Shown: positions 34,527 through 44,257, counted from the stretch's first letter. The stretch is 64,000 bases of DNA from Thiohalocapsa halophila (GCF_016583825.1 NZ_NRRV01000016.1:25437-89436), one strand, 5' to 3'. Numbers and translations are program-made. The notes: generated by a model not told the origin, from the letters alone.

Positions 34527-35714
34527 TTACTTCAGCGACTGATAGTAGTCCATCAGGATCTGCGCCACCTCGGGGCGGCTGAACTCGGGCGGCGGGGCGA
34601 TGCCGTTGCCGAGCATCTCGCGCACCTTGGTGCCGGAGAGCAGCACGAAGTCCTCCTTTTCGTGATCCGGGGCCTCGCACATCATCACCACCTTGCCGAG
34701 CTTCTTCGAGAAGGCGGTGTGATCGGCCTTGAAGATCTCGATGTCGAGGGCGCCCTCCGGCACCTCTTCGTCGAAGATCTTCTGGGCATCGAAGGGACCG
34801 TAGTAGTCGCCGACGCCGGCGTGGTCGCGGCCGATAATGAAGTGGGTCGCGCCCATGTTCTGGCGGAAGTAGGCATGCAGCACGGCCTCGCGGGGGCCGG
34901 CGTAGAGCATGTCGAAGCCGTAGCCCGTGACCATGGCGCTGTTCGGCGGGAAGTAGGTCTCCACCATCTTGCGGATGGCGGCGTCGCGCACCGGGGCTGG
35001 GATGTCACCGGGCTTGAGCTTGCCGAGCAGCATGTGAATCACCAGGCCGTCGCACTCCAGGCGATCCATGGCCATGTGGCAGAGCTCCTCGTGGGCGAGG
35101 TGCATGGGGTTGCGGGTCTGGAAGGCGACCACCCGCTGCCAGCCGCGCTCGGCGATCTCGTGGCGGATCTCCACGGCGGTGCGGAAGGTGTCCGGGTAGT
35201 CGTCCTGGAAATAGGAGAAGTGCAGCACCTCGATGCTGCCCGACAGCGCCATGCGGCCCTGGCCGTTGAAGGCCGCCACCCCCGGGTGCTCGGGGTCCGT
35301 GGTGCCGTAGACGCGCTCGGTGAGCCGTTGCATCTGCTCATCGCTCACCTCTTCGACGGCGTCCACATCCATGATGGCCAGCACGGGCTCGCCTTCCATG
35401 TTCGGGTCCCGCAGCGCGATGCGCCGGGCCTCGCCGATGGCGGCCACGTCGGGCACCAGGCACATCACCGGCACGGGGAAGAACAGGCCGTCGGTGGTGC
35501 GCATGCGCTCGGCGACGCTCAGGGCGTCGGCGACGGTCATGTAGCCGGTGAGCGGGCTGAAATAGCCGCCGCCCATCATGACCGCATTGCCGGCGGCCTG
35601 GGAGCTGATGGTGATGGCCGGGAGACCCTCGGCCTCGTGCATCAGGCTGTGATGGCGGTCCGGATCGTAGACGAATCGTGGCTTGAGCTCGGTAGAACCG
35701 ACGGGTTTGATCAT
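34527..35714 (-). CDS. sat: Sulfate adenylyltransferase (ATP sulfurylase) Sat
   Basis: The 395-residue homo-oligomeric enzyme matches the dissimilatory type, which makes ATP and sulfate from APS and pyrophosphate in sulfur oxidisers and runs in reverse in sulfate reducers. Visible active-site motifs are FQTRNPMHLAHEEL and GRDHAGVGDYYGPFDAQ. The N-terminus begins MIKPVGSTELKPRFVYDPD. No aprBA genes are in the window, so the partner APS reductase must lie elsewhere. ATG 35714 is chosen because GAGG precedes it by seven bases and the family starts there. Confidence 0.95.
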   Translation of the reverse strand: MIKPVGSTELKPRFVYDPDRHHSLMHEAEGLPAITISSQAAGNAVMMGGGYFSPLTGYMTVADALSVAERMRTTDGLFFPVPVMCLVPDVAAIGEARRIALRDPNMEGEPVLAIMDVDAVEEVSDEQMQRLTERVYGTTDPEHPGVAAFNGQGRMALSGSIEVLHFSYFQDDYPDTFRTAVEIRHEIAERGWQRVVAFQTRNPMHLAHEELCHMAMDRLECDGLVIHMLLGKLKPGDIPAPVRDAAIRKMVETYFPPNSAMVTGYGFDMLYAGPREAVLHAYFRQNMGATHFIIGRDHAGVGDYYGPFDAQKIFDEEVPEGALDIEIFKADHTAFSKKLGKVVMMCEAPDHEKEDFVLLSGTKVREMLGNGIAPPPEFSRPEVAQILMDYYQSLK

Positions 35715-36164
35715 GAAAGCCTCGGAGGTTGGCGCTGATGGGTGCCGAAGCCGGCAGAATCCGGGCATGGCGCGCAGAGCCGCACCCGGTCACAGCCGAC
35801 GGCGGGCGCAGAAGGATGCCTGCGGCGGGCGGGCGCTTTGGGCTCTTGCCGTGCCGATAGCGCCCGGCAGCCTACCATAGGGCGAGTAGTGGTTTTCCCA
35901 GGTTTTTCCTATGACGGGTACAGGAAATTTTTGGCCCGAGCAGCGGCGGTCAGATAGAGCTCGCAGGCCCCGTGACCAGGGGTTCCGAGGGCTCGGGCAC
36001 CCGCGCCGCGCCTTGCGTTTCGCCGTTGATTCTGCGAAAACCGCCGGCAACTGAACGCCCGCTGCGGACGTGCTCGCCGGCCACCCTGTCCAGCCCCGGC
36101 GTCCAGCATGACCATCCGCCGCCCGCGCCAAATCGTCCGTTGCTATGCCCCCGAGGTGACCTGC
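35715..36164. other. Divergent promoter region sat / 72-residue gene
   Basis: These 450 bases between divergent genes hold no credible coding region; small frames across it have no coding character. An AT-rich island (35888-35935, GGTTTTCCCAGGTTTTTCCT and TACAGGAAATTTTTGG) is the best promoter candidate for sat, but no clear pair of boxes could be fixed. Confidence 0.5.
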
Positions 36165-36383
36165 ATGCCGTATTTCGTCTACCGCCTCTCGCCCAAGCTG
36201 GAATTGCGTTACATCGACACCAAGGATCGCTACCAGGAAGCGCGTGCCCTGGTTCGCAGCCTGCGTCAGGAACGCGCCCCTGATGACGATGGCGACTATC
36301 GCCTGATCTTCGCCAACCAACAAGGCGAGGCCGAGAAGCTCCTGTCCACGCCACGGGACGAGCGCGTCATCGGCGAGGACTGA
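36165..36383 (+). CDS. Conserved-looking small hypothetical protein
   Basis: The 72-residue product begins MPYFVYRLSPKLELRYIDTK and is a compact, charged soluble protein with a helical centre (YQEARALVRSLRQER) and an acidic C-terminus. Such proteins recur in sulfur-oxidising gammaproteobacteria, in my recollection, without assigned function. GAGGTGA lies six bases upstream of ATG 36165, supporting this start over ATG 36108. Confidence 0.65.
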   Translation: MPYFVYRLSPKLELRYIDTKDRYQEARALVRSLRQERAPDDDGDYRLIFANQQGEAEKLLSTPRDERVIGED

Positions 36384-36593
36384 CCAGCCGGCGCGCGGCG
36401 TTGTCACCATCGCACTCACCGATCGAAGCCTGCTGGCGAATAGCGATCATCCGGGGCGGCACGCCGTCGTTGCCGCCAGCGAGCCATCCACGCTCGACAC
36501 GGATGCGCCGGCCCCGACGCGCAGGATAGACGGCTGAGACGCTGGAGAGAGCGAGCCCGGCGCATCGCCTCGGCGCCGCGCGGCGTGCCGCCT

Positions 36594-37613
36594 ATGCCTG
36601 CCCCGGCCATCAGCGTCATCCTGCCCTTCCGCGACGCCGCGCCCACGCTCGGCGCCTGCCTGAGCTCCATCCGCCGGCAGACCCGGCGGGACTTCGAATG
36701 CCTTTGTATCGACGACGGCTCCGGCGATGAGGGTCCGGCACTCGTCAGCGAGCAGGCTCGCCTCGATCCGCGCATCCGCCTGTTGCGCACCCGCGACACC
36801 GGGCTCGTGGCCGCACTGAACTTCGGGCTGCGGCAGGCGCGGGCACCCTTGGCGGCGCGCATGGATGCCGACGATCTCATGCATCCGCAGCGCTTGGCCC
36901 GGCAATGCGCGGCAATGACTGCGGATTCGGGCATCAGTGTGCTCGGCTGCCGCGTGCGGGCCTTCCCGGAGCAGCATCTCACGGACGGCTTTCGCGCCTA
37001 TGTCAATTGGCAGAACGCCTGTGTCACCGAGGCCGCCATCGCCGCCGAGCTCTATCTGGAGTCGCCGCTCGCACACCCGTCGGTCATGCTGCGGCGCGAA
37101 ACGATCATTGCCGCCGGCGGCTATCGGGACGGCAATTTTCCGGAGGATTACGAGCTCTGGCTCAGGCTGCACCAGGCCGGGCATCGCATCGCCAAGGTGG
37201 CGCAGACACTCCTGTACTGGCGCGACCATCCGCAGCGGCTGTCGCGACAGGACCCGCGCTATGCGCGCGCGGCGTTCGATCGGCTGCGGGCGGCGCACTT
37301 AGCAGCCGATCCCCGCATCCTGGCGGCCCGGGAGCGGCTGGTGCTCTGGGGGGCCGGCCGGCGCACCCGGCAACGCGCGGCTTGGCTGCTGGCCCAGGGG
37401 TACCAGCCGCAGGCCTGGATCGACATCGACCCGCGCAAAGTGGGCAATCGCATCGGCGGTGTGCCGGTGGTCGGCCCAGCATGGCTGCGTGGCCGCCGGC
37501 CGCGCCCGATGGTGCTCTGCTATGTCGCGAGCCACGGCGCTCGTCCACGTATCGACGCCGAGCTCGCCCGCCTCGGCTACAGCCGGGGCGTGGATTATCT
37601 CCACGTCGGCTGA
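36594..37613 (+). CDS. Glycosyltransferase family 2 with C-terminal Rossmann-like domain
   Basis: The 339-residue protein has an N-terminal GT-A domain: ISVILPFRDAAPTLGACLSS, CIDDGSGDEG and the metal/sugar-nucleotide motif MDADD (about residue 88). Further on are FPEDYELWLRL and a QxxRW-like end. The C-terminal about 100 residues (LVLWGAGRRTRQRAAWLLAQ, then WIDIDPRKVGNRIGGVPVVG) look like a small nucleotide-binding Rossmann domain, unusual in GT2 enzymes. Donor and acceptor are unknown. No polysaccharide cluster is nearby. GTG 36585 is an alternative start. Confidence 0.88.
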   Translation: MPAPAISVILPFRDAAPTLGACLSSIRRQTRRDFECLCIDDGSGDEGPALVSEQARLDPRIRLLRTRDTGLVAALNFGLRQARAPLAARMDADDLMHPQRLARQCAAMTADSGISVLGCRVRAFPEQHLTDGFRAYVNWQNACVTEAAIAAELYLESPLAHPSVMLRRETIIAAGGYRDGNFPEDYELWLRLHQAGHRIAKVAQTLLYWRDHPQRLSRQDPRYARAAFDRLRAAHLAADPRILAARERLVLWGAGRRTRQRAAWLLAQGYQPQAWIDIDPRKVGNRIGGVPVVGPAWLRGRRPRPMVLCYVASHGARPRIDAELARLGYSRGVDYLHVG

Positions 37614-37697
37614 TCCGGGGATGGCCGCGCCGAGCGCTGCCTCCTAAAGCAGCCGCGGCCACGCCGCACCCCGGACAGGCGAGGGGCGCGGCCGCGG

Positions 37698-38468
37698 TCA
37701 AGAGCGGTGTGCGACCCCTTCGGCGGCCAGATGCCGCAGCACCTTGCGGACATAGTTCTGCGTCTCCCGATAGGGCGGGATCTCGTAGCCGTATTTCTTG
37801 ACGGCGTTCTCGCCCGCGTTGTAGCCGGCGAGTGCCAGGCGGAGGTCGCCGTCGAAGAGATCCAGCAGAAAGCGCAAATAGGCGGAGCCGCCGCGGATAT
37901 TCTCGGCCGGGTCCCAGATGTCGTGCACCTTGAAGCGGGCAGCGGTCCCCGGCATCAGCTGCATCAGGCCGCAGGCGCCCGCATGGGACAAGGCGTTGGC
38001 CTTGTAGGCTGACTCGGTGCGGATCACCGCATGCAGCAGTGCCGCGCTCAGCCCGTAGCGCGCGGCGTTGGCTTCGATGAGGCCACGATACCTTGCCCGC
38101 CGCACGGACATCGAGCCGCTCACGGGGGCCGATGGCCGCGCTGCCGACACATTCAGCGCCTGGCTATCGAGCCGGGCCTGCACCCGCGCCATGGCCTCGT
38201 CGCGGCGTTTGCGCGCCGCCTGGGACTGCGCTTTGTTTTCCGTCACCAAGCGCTTCGAGGTGCGCTTCCACTCCAGCTGCAAATCCGCACCGGATAACGG
38301 CTCGTCGGAAAAATAGACGTTCCCGTCGTTGTCCACGTACTTGTAGACATCCGCAATGGCCCCGGGCGCTGAGCCCGCACAGAGCACCAGCAGGATGCAC
38401 AGTCCGAGGCAGCGCTCGCCCGCGGACCGGCTCACTCGAATGCCAAAAGGGGGTGACAGCGCACGCAT
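37698..38468 (-). CDS. Lytic transglycosylase with DUF4124 domain
   Basis: The 256-residue secreted enzyme cleaves the MurNAc-GlcNAc bond of peptidoglycan. After a signal peptide (about residues 17-40), a DUF4124 module (VYKYVDNDGNVYFSDEP) precedes a basic coiled segment. The SLT domain (about 125-250) has the catalytic Glu in RTESAYKANALSHAG and the motifs GLMQLMPGTAARF and ALAGYNAGENAV. This architecture is common in gammaproteobacteria as a single gene. It is convergent with the GT2 gene and divergent from the DUF882 gene. Confidence 0.9.
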   Translation of the reverse strand: MRALSPPFGIRVSRSAGERCLGLCILLVLCAGSAPGAIADVYKYVDNDGNVYFSDEPLSGADLQLEWKRTSKRLVTENKAQSQAARKRRDEAMARVQARLDSQALNVSAARPSAPVSGSMSVRRARYRGLIEANAARYGLSAALLHAVIRTESAYKANALSHAGACGLMQLMPGTAARFKVHDIWDPAENIRGGSAYLRFLLDLFDGDLRLALAGYNAGENAVKKYGYEIPPYRETQNYVRKVLRHLAAEGVAHRS

Positions 38469-38639
38469 ACGGGTTTTACCCTATAGCCCTGCCCTAGGGT
38501 TGCGAGGATACAACAAACCATAGCACACCGCAGCCGGGCCTTTAAACGGTTTTTGTGCACCAACAGGCAGTTGCAGCTTGATCATCAGCTCTGGGATCAG
38601 TGATTGCCTACAAGCACAGAATATACCGCGCCAAAACCG

Positions 38640-38667
38640 TTGCAAACACTTCCCGGGCAGCTATACT
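38640..38667 (+). promoter_or_regulatory. Sigma-70-type promoter for DUF882 gene
   Basis: TTGCAA (38640-38645) and TATACT (38662-38667) are separated by 16 bases and lie 38 bases upstream of the ATG at 38705, in an AT-richer stretch. The -35 matches TTGACA at four positions, the -10 matches TATAAT at five. Confidence 0.55.
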
Positions 38668-38704
38668 CAAGCTGCACGATAAGTCGTTTAATTGGGGGAA
38701 ATCA

Positions 38705-39235
38705 ATGAATCGCCGATACTTTCTCGGCGCCGGCTTAGCTGTTGCTTCGGCACCAGTCTGGGCCCGCCGCAGCGCCTCTTCCGATGTCCGTACCATCTCT
38801 CTCCACCATCTGCACACCGACGAGCGTCTGCGGATCGACTATCGCATTGGGGAGCATTACCAGCGCAGTGCGCTCCAGCGCCTGAACAACTTTCTGCGGG
38901 ACTTCCGTACCGGCGATGAAACCGCCATCGACCCGCAGCTGTTCGATCTCCTCTACGACGTGAAGGAGCGCCTCGGCCACTCGGAGGGCACTTTCGAGAT
39001 CATCAGCGGTTACCGCTCGCCGCACACCAACAACATGCTCCGCCGCACCTCTTCCGGCGTTGCCCGCCGCAGCCTGCACATGACCGGCAAGGCCATCGAC
39101 GTGCGCCTCACGGAGATGCCCACCCGCAGCATTCGTGATGCGGCGCTGACCCTGGGCCGTGGTGGTGTCGGCTACTACTCCCGCTCGGACTTCGTCCACC
39201 TCGACACGGGCCGGGTCCGTCGCTGGGGCGCCTAA
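38705..39235 (+). CDS. DUF882/YcbK-like peptidoglycan peptidase
   Basis: The 176-residue protein has a Tat-like or Sec signal (MNRRYFLGAGLAVASAPVWA) and a peptidase M15-type fold. Zinc-ligand candidates are in SLHMTGKAIDVRL (His and Asp) and FVHLDTG (His); YRSPHTNN precedes them. E. coli YcbK (MepK) is a murein crosslink-specific endopeptidase of this family. GGGGGA lies seven bases upstream of the ATG. It is divergent from the lytic transglycosylase gene, so two cell-wall enzymes share the intergenic promoter region. Confidence 0.88.
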   Translation: MNRRYFLGAGLAVASAPVWARRSASSDVRTISLHHLHTDERLRIDYRIGEHYQRSALQRLNNFLRDFRTGDETAIDPQLFDLLYDVKERLGHSEGTFEIISGYRSPHTNNMLRRTSSGVARRSLHMTGKAIDVRLTEMPTRSIRDAALTLGRGGVGYYSRSDFVHLDTGRVRRWGA

Positions 39236-39291
39236 CGAGCCTTAAGGCGCCCTGACGACCGCGGCGCCGCGCCCGAGCACCCGGCCTGACG

Positions 39292-40836
39292 TCATGCACG
39301 CCCGTCCTGGCGCGGAGGGAGACGTGCGGGAAACAGCGGCGGGAGCTCGGGCGCGGCGGCATTGGTATCCGTGTCTTTCGAGCGCGCCATCAGCGGCAGC
39401 AGCGCCGTCATGAGCGCCCGGCCGCGCCAGGGCCCGGCGACGGCACTGCGCCGGCCATAGACGGATGCGTCCAGCTCGCGCACCAGCGCGAGCACCGCCT
39501 CCCCTGCCCCGCGCGCATGCAGCGCGGCCGAGAGTCCGCGGCGGGTGCCGCCATGCCCCCGCTGGACTCCTGCCCAGCCCGTGAGGGCCGCACGGGCAGC
39601 CACCGGGTCGTCCTTGTCGCAGGCCCGCCGAAAACGTCGCACCCAAGCGGCCGCGGACATGTCCGACGCTTGGGTACCCGCCGGCCCAGCTTCTGCCGCC
39701 GCTGACCGCCGTCGGCGCCCGCGCAGCCAAAGCACCAAGGTGGCAAGCCCCCCCAACAGCAGCCCCAGCACCAGTCCCGGCGGTCCCCAGAGGTCCGCGG
39801 CGGCACGCTCGCGGAAGCGCTGGCGCCAACGCTTACCGGCATCGACCGCGGTTGTTTCGGCCGCCGCAGGCCCAAGGCCCTCGGCCACCACCAGGTCCCG
39901 AGCCGGCAGTCTGGCCTCTCGGGCTGCGTCCATACCGAGACTCCACCAGGGCACGCTCACCTCGGGCAGTGTCAGCACCCCGGGCAGCGTCGGCACGATG
40001 GTCTGCGTGAGGGTGGTCGTCAGGCTAAGATCATCGCCGATCTCCTGCCGGCGGTGATCCATGGGCTGCGGGTAGACCCGAAGCCCCGGCACGGCCGGCA
40101 TCTCGGGCGGCGGTATGGCACTCGTCCCCACCCCCGCGGCCTCGATGACGATGCGCCGCTCCAGCGGCTCGCCGGCACGGGCTTGCTCAGGCTCCGGCTG
40201 CCAGTGCTCGCTGATGGAGACGGACTCCGCCGGCAGCCAGGGCGACGCCGCAGCAGCCGGCGGCGGGCGCACATCCAGCATCAGATCCGGGGCGCTGCGG
40301 TGAATCACGGCGCGGCGCTCGATCAGCGCATCCGCCGCGCCGCCTTGCAAAGCTCGCACCGGCACCGCCGCCGACAACGTCGGACCCATAATGGTCAGGG
40401 GGCCGGCACGATCGGCCACCACCACGTAGACCCGCTCGCTGACGCGATAGCGACCGCCGTTCACTTCTACATCGAAGCGCCGATCGCCACCGACGCGCCG
40501 CAGCAGCGCGCCGTCCGCCTGGGGTGCGGACAGAGTCGCATTGCGCAGCGGCACCCGCGCCAGCACCCGCACCCGATAGCGCACGCGCGCCTGTACATAG
40601 GGGGCCTCCGTGTCGGCGCTCACCTCCAGGAGCACATCCTGCGGCGCCACCTGAGAATCATCGCCGCCGCCGGGCTGGCTCGGCGGCGGCTCGCTCACTT
40701 GCACCCAATGCTGGCTGCTTTGCAGGTCGTCCACGGCCACCGGGGCGGCCGCCTCGCCGTGGCTCGCGGCGACGCCCACTAGCGCCGCCAGTAGCAGCAA
40801 GGGATGCCGTCTGCGCACAGGACCGATCCGCTGCAT
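39292..40836 (-). CDS. batD: BatD-family protein
   Basis: The 514-residue protein closes the Bat operon. After a signal sequence (about residues 11-28) comes a large periplasmic BatD part, about residues 35-360, with PYVQARVRYRVRVLARVPLR and repeated Ig-like strands. A transmembrane helix follows (LVLGLLLGGLATLVLWL, near 375), then an Arg-rich cytosolic tail. BatD proteins are thought to assemble with BatA/BatB VWA proteins in the membrane. GGAGG precedes the start at 40836; the longer frame extends into the upstream gene. Confidence 0.85.
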   Translation of the reverse strand: MQRIGPVRRRHPLLLLAALVGVAASHGEAAAPVAVDDLQSSQHWVQVSEPPPSQPGGGDDSQVAPQDVLLEVSADTEAPYVQARVRYRVRVLARVPLRNATLSAPQADGALLRRVGGDRRFDVEVNGGRYRVSERVYVVVADRAGPLTIMGPTLSAAVPVRALQGGAADALIERRAVIHRSAPDLMLDVRPPPAAAASPWLPAESVSISEHWQPEPEQARAGEPLERRIVIEAAGVGTSAIPPPEMPAVPGLRVYPQPMDHRRQEIGDDLSLTTTLTQTIVPTLPGVLTLPEVSVPWWSLGMDAAREARLPARDLVVAEGLGPAAAETTAVDAGKRWRQRFRERAAADLWGPPGLVLGLLLGGLATLVLWLRGRRRRSAAAEAGPAGTQASDMSAAAWVRRFRRACDKDDPVAARAALTGWAGVQRGHGGTRRGLSAALHARGAGEAVLALVRELDASVYGRRSAVAGPWRGRALMTALLPLMARSKDTDTNAAAPELPPLFPARLPPRQDGRA

Positions 40837-40855
40837 CGCGCGCACGCCTCCGGGC

Positions 40856-42685
40856 TCAGTGCAGGCGGCCATGACGCCGGAGATACTGGAGCATGAGTCG
40901 CTCGCGCAGCAGGCGGCCGGGATCATCGGGAACCTGCTGCAACAGGTAGGCATCCGCCGCCGCGTCCGCCTGCGCCTCATCGGCATCGCCTTCGATCCCG
41001 GAGAATGCGCGCACCGCCTCCGCCCCGTCCGCCGCGGGGCGCCCGCGCTGGGAGGCGCCCACGGGCTCGGCGCCCGCTGCTACGCTCCGGGGCGCCGCCG
41101 CACCCGGCTCTGCATCTTGCGCCGCTGTCGCGCCGGCGGCCGCTGTCGTGCCGCCGGGCTCACGGTCTCGCTCCGCGCCATCCGCACCACCGTCGCCACC
41201 CCCTTGCGGCTGCCCTGCTGCGGCGTCCTCGGGGGCGGAGCGGCCAGCCGCACCGGTCGCCGGGCGCGACGAGGCCGCATCCGTAACGCCGGCTCCGCCC
41301 CCGGCAGCGGCGCCGCCCGCCGCTGCATCCTCGGCAGCGTCGCCATTGGCAGGCTGATCGTCCCCGCTCGGCTCCACCGCCGCGCGCACGTCCTCGGGAT
41401 CGCCCATCAGCCGGCGCAGCAGCCCGCGATTGTGTCTGGCATCGGCGTGCTCCGGCGCCAGCGCCAGGGCGGCGTCATACTCGGCGATGGCATCTTCCAG
41501 GCGTCCCAGGCGCGCCAGCACGTTGCCGCGGTTGTAGTGCGCCGCCACCCCTTGCTGGCCCGACAATGCCTCCAGGGCTCCGGCATAGTCGCCGGCGCGG
41601 TAGTGCAGCGCTGCCCGCCAGCGCGCATCATCGACGCCGGCGAGCGCCGCCTCCAGCCGCCCGGTGTCCGCCGCGCGCAGGGCGCGCTGCTCGGGTCGCT
41701 GCCAGAGGTCATCCCAAAGCCCGGCTGTCGCCGGCGTCGGCGGCAGCAACAGCAGTGCCACCGGCACGGCGACCAGCCAGCCGCGGCGGAAGGCCAGGGC
41801 CGCCAGCGGCAGCGCCAACAGCAGCAGCCAGGGGCCGTCGTCCCGCCATTGCTGGTCCAGGCTCACCTGCTCACTGCCCACGGCGGGGTCTGGAGACCCT
41901 TGGAGTGCGAGCAAGCGCGCCGTGTCTTGGTCGTCCGCCCGGGAGGCGACGACGATACCCGCCCCTGCGTCCGCCACCTGCTCCAGCCCGGCACGCCGAG
42001 TCAGGGCCAGCACCGATACCCGATGCCCGGCGCTCGCCAGGGCCGCGGCCGCGGCGCGGGTCTCCTCAGCGGGAGCCACGGCGTCGGTGATGACGAGGAC
42101 GTCCGCTCCCGGCGCCGCGCTGCGCTGCAACAGCTGACCCGCAAACTCCAGCGCCAGGTCCGTGCGGCGCTCGCCCCCGACCGGCAGCACGGCCGGCTCC
42201 AGCAATGGTACTTGCTCGACAATGGTGCGGGCATCCGTGGTCAAGGGTGCAATCAGGAACGGCTCGGCACCATAGGCAATGAGGGCGAACTGGCCTTCGT
42301 CTGCACCCCGCAGCAGATCCATGACCTCGAACCGCGCCCGTGCCAACCGTGACGGAGTCACGTCCGCCGCTGTCATGCTCTCCGAGAGGTCCAGCAGCAG
42401 CACCCGCGGCTGCGCGATACGAAACACCGGCTTGTCTGCCAGCTGCCAGGACGGACCCGCAAGGGCAAGGGCCACCAGCAGCCAAAGGCAGGCGAGGCCT
42501 GCCAGTAGCGGACCTGTGCGGGCGCCGCCGGCATCGCTGAGCACAAAGGGCCGCAGCGGTGCATCCACCAGGGCTTCCCAGCGCCGCGCTTGACGAGTCC
42601 GGCGCAGAAGCCAGATCAGCACCAGGGCCAGCACCGGCAGCAGCCAGAGCCAGGCCGGTCGCAGCCAATGCAGCTCAAGGGGCAT
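40856..42685 (-). CDS. VWA and TPR protein (BatB/BatC fusion)
   Basis: The 609-residue protein joins two functions encoded separately in Bacteroides. The first is a BatB-like part with two N-terminal membrane helices and a VWA domain with the MIDAS motif DLSESMTA (about residue 100). After further helices comes a BatC-like periplasmic TPR part (AAHYNRGNVLARLGRLEDAI, YDAALALAPEHADARHN, residues about 375-430). A long low-complexity Gly/Ala/Asp/Glu linker follows (about 440-560). The start overlaps the end of batA by 11 bases. Such fused forms are usual in proteobacteria. Confidence 0.88.
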   Translation of the reverse strand: MPLELHWLRPAWLWLLPVLALVLIWLLRRTRQARRWEALVDAPLRPFVLSDAGGARTGPLLAGLACLWLLVALALAGPSWQLADKPVFRIAQPRVLLLDLSESMTAADVTPSRLARARFEVMDLLRGADEGQFALIAYGAEPFLIAPLTTDARTIVEQVPLLEPAVLPVGGERRTDLALEFAGQLLQRSAAPGADVLVITDAVAPAEETRAAAAALASAGHRVSVLALTRRAGLEQVADAGAGIVVASRADDQDTARLLALQGSPDPAVGSEQVSLDQQWRDDGPWLLLLALPLAALAFRRGWLVAVPVALLLLPPTPATAGLWDDLWQRPEQRALRAADTGRLEAALAGVDDARWRAALHYRAGDYAGALEALSGQQGVAAHYNRGNVLARLGRLEDAIAEYDAALALAPEHADARHNRGLLRRLMGDPEDVRAAVEPSGDDQPANGDAAEDAAAGGAAAGGGAGVTDAASSRPATGAAGRSAPEDAAAGQPQGGGDGGADGAERDREPGGTTAAAGATAAQDAEPGAAAPRSVAAGAEPVGASQRGRPAADGAEAVRAFSGIEGDADEAQADAAADAYLLQQVPDDPGRLLRERLMLQYLRRHGRLH

Positions 42686-43733
42686 CGGCGTGCTCCCGCG
42701 CCGAACCGGCGGGGCCTGGCGCAGCCGAGCCTGTTACAGCGATGAGGCCGCGGGCGCCGGCGCGCAGCTGCGCCGCGAGCACCAGCGCCAGACTCAGCAG
42801 CAATGCGGCGGCAGCGGGCGCAGGATAGAGCTCCTGCGCAGGCCGGTAGGTCTCCAGCTGGCGCACGTTCGGCTCCAGCCGATCCAGGGCGCGATAGGCC
42901 GAGGCGAGCTCGCCGGTGTCGCTCGCGCTGAAATAGCGCCCGCCGGTGGCAGCGGCGATGGCTTGCAATAGGGCCGGATTCAGGTCATCACCGGCGCGAC
43001 GCAGTTGATAGCCGCCGATGCGACCGTCGCCCGCCACGCCACCGAGTCCGATACTGTAGATGCGCACCCCGGCCCGCTCGGCGAGACGGGCCGCCTGCAT
43101 GGGTGCGAGTCGGCCGGCGGTATGGTCGCCATCACTCAGCAGGACCAGCACGCGGTTTTCCTGGGGCTGCTCGCGCAGGCGTTTCACGGCGAGGCCGATG
43201 GCATCGCCGATGGCGGTGTCGCGCCCGGCGATGCCCACCACGGCCTCCTCAAGCATGTGGCCGACGGCGGCGCGGTCATAGGTCAACGGCGTCTGTACAT
43301 AGGGCTGGCTCGCGAACAGGATGAGCCCGACGCGATCCTGCACGCGGCCCTCGATGAAGTCCCGCGCGACTTGCTTGACCGCGGCGAGGCGCGTCGCCGG
43401 CGCACCGGCGAGCTCAAAGTCCGGCTGCTCCATACTGCCGGAGACATCCACCGCCAGCATCAGGTCGCGGCCCGACATGGGCAGCGCCGCCGGCTCGCCG
43501 AGCCACTGCGGGCGCGCCGCGGCCAGCACCAGCAGCAGCCAGGCGGCGGTGGCCACAATCAGGCGCCACCAGCGCCGCCGCGTGTCGGGTGTGCCGGCCA
43601 GTGCCGCCAAGGCGGTAGCGGCGGGCAGCCGCAGGGCGCGGCCGCCGACGCGACGCGCCCGCGGCAACAGCCAGCGCACGAGCAATGGCAGCGGCAGCAG
43701 CGCCAGGGCCCAGGGCCAGGCGAGGTTGGTCAT
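42675..43733 (-). CDS. batA: BatA-like VWA-domain membrane protein
   Basis: The 352-residue protein has two N-terminal membrane helices (BatA/aerotolerance N-terminal domain), a VWA domain with a complete MIDAS motif DVSGSMEQPD (about residues 96-105), VLLSDGDHTAG, and a C-terminal membrane helix (about 310-330). MIDAS metal binding suggests protein-protein contacts with partners activated by the MoxR ATPase. Its ATG overlaps the stop of the DUF4381 gene (ATGA). Confidence 0.9.
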   Translation of the reverse strand: MTNLAWPWALALLPLPLLVRWLLPRARRVGGRALRLPAATALAALAGTPDTRRRWWRLIVATAAWLLLVLAAARPQWLGEPAALPMSGRDLMLAVDVSGSMEQPDFELAGAPATRLAAVKQVARDFIEGRVQDRVGLILFASQPYVQTPLTYDRAAVGHMLEEAVVGIAGRDTAIGDAIGLAVKRLREQPQENRVLVLLSDGDHTAGRLAPMQAARLAERAGVRIYSIGLGGVAGDGRIGGYQLRRAGDDLNPALLQAIAAATGGRYFSASDTGELASAYRALDRLEPNVRQLETYRPAQELYPAPAAAALLLSLALVLAAQLRAGARGLIAVTGSAAPGPAGSAREHADAP

Positions 43734-44257
43734 GCGCGCGTCCCGGTGGTGCCGGCCGCACCGTGGCGGAGCAGCGCCGCCGCGGACTCCGCGAGGTCGG
43801 CCGGGTCCAGCTCGGTGCTGGTCTGAGCGGGGCTGGGCTGGTAGGGCCAGCGCGTGACGGCTTCCCCCAGGGCGCCGTCCAGCGCCGCGCGCACGGGCGC
43901 GGGCGCGTCAGCGCATTTCTGCGCCAGATAGCCGCGCCAATCCGCACCGGTAAGACCGGCGGCGTCGTCCGCCGGCCAGCGGCTGATGGCATAGCGCCGG
44001 ATGAGCTGCGCCAGCTCGCGCACGAAGGCGGTATCGTCACCGTCACGCTGCCAGCGCTCTCGCAGCCGCGCCAGCTCCCGCAAGGCCAGCAGCGGCGCAC
44101 GCGCCTGCGCCCGGCGCCGGCGGTGGCGCAGCCACAGCAGCAGCGCCAGCAATGCAGCGCCCAGTGCCAGCAGCCACCAGCCCGGCGCCGGCGGCCACCA
44201 CGGCATCGGCTCCGGCAAGTGGTAGTCGCGCAAGCCGGCTAGGGCGTCCGGACTCAT
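43730..44257 (-). CDS. DUF4381 membrane protein
   Basis: The 175-residue protein begins LRDYHLPEPMPWWPPAPGWW after the start, the typical DUF4381 opening, followed by one transmembrane helix (about 29-47) and a cytosolic helical part with ALLALRELARLRERW and QLIRRYAISRW. It always accompanies MoxR-DUF58-VWA operons; its role is unknown. ATG 44257 overlaps the DUF58 stop (ATGA). Confidence 0.88.
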   Translation of the reverse strand: MSPDALAGLRDYHLPEPMPWWPPAPGWWLLALGAALLALLLWLRHRRRRAQARAPLLALRELARLRERWQRDGDDTAFVRELAQLIRRYAISRWPADDAAGLTGADWRGYLAQKCADAPAPVRAALDGALGEAVTRWPYQPSPAQTSTELDPADLAESAAALLRHGAAGTTGTRA

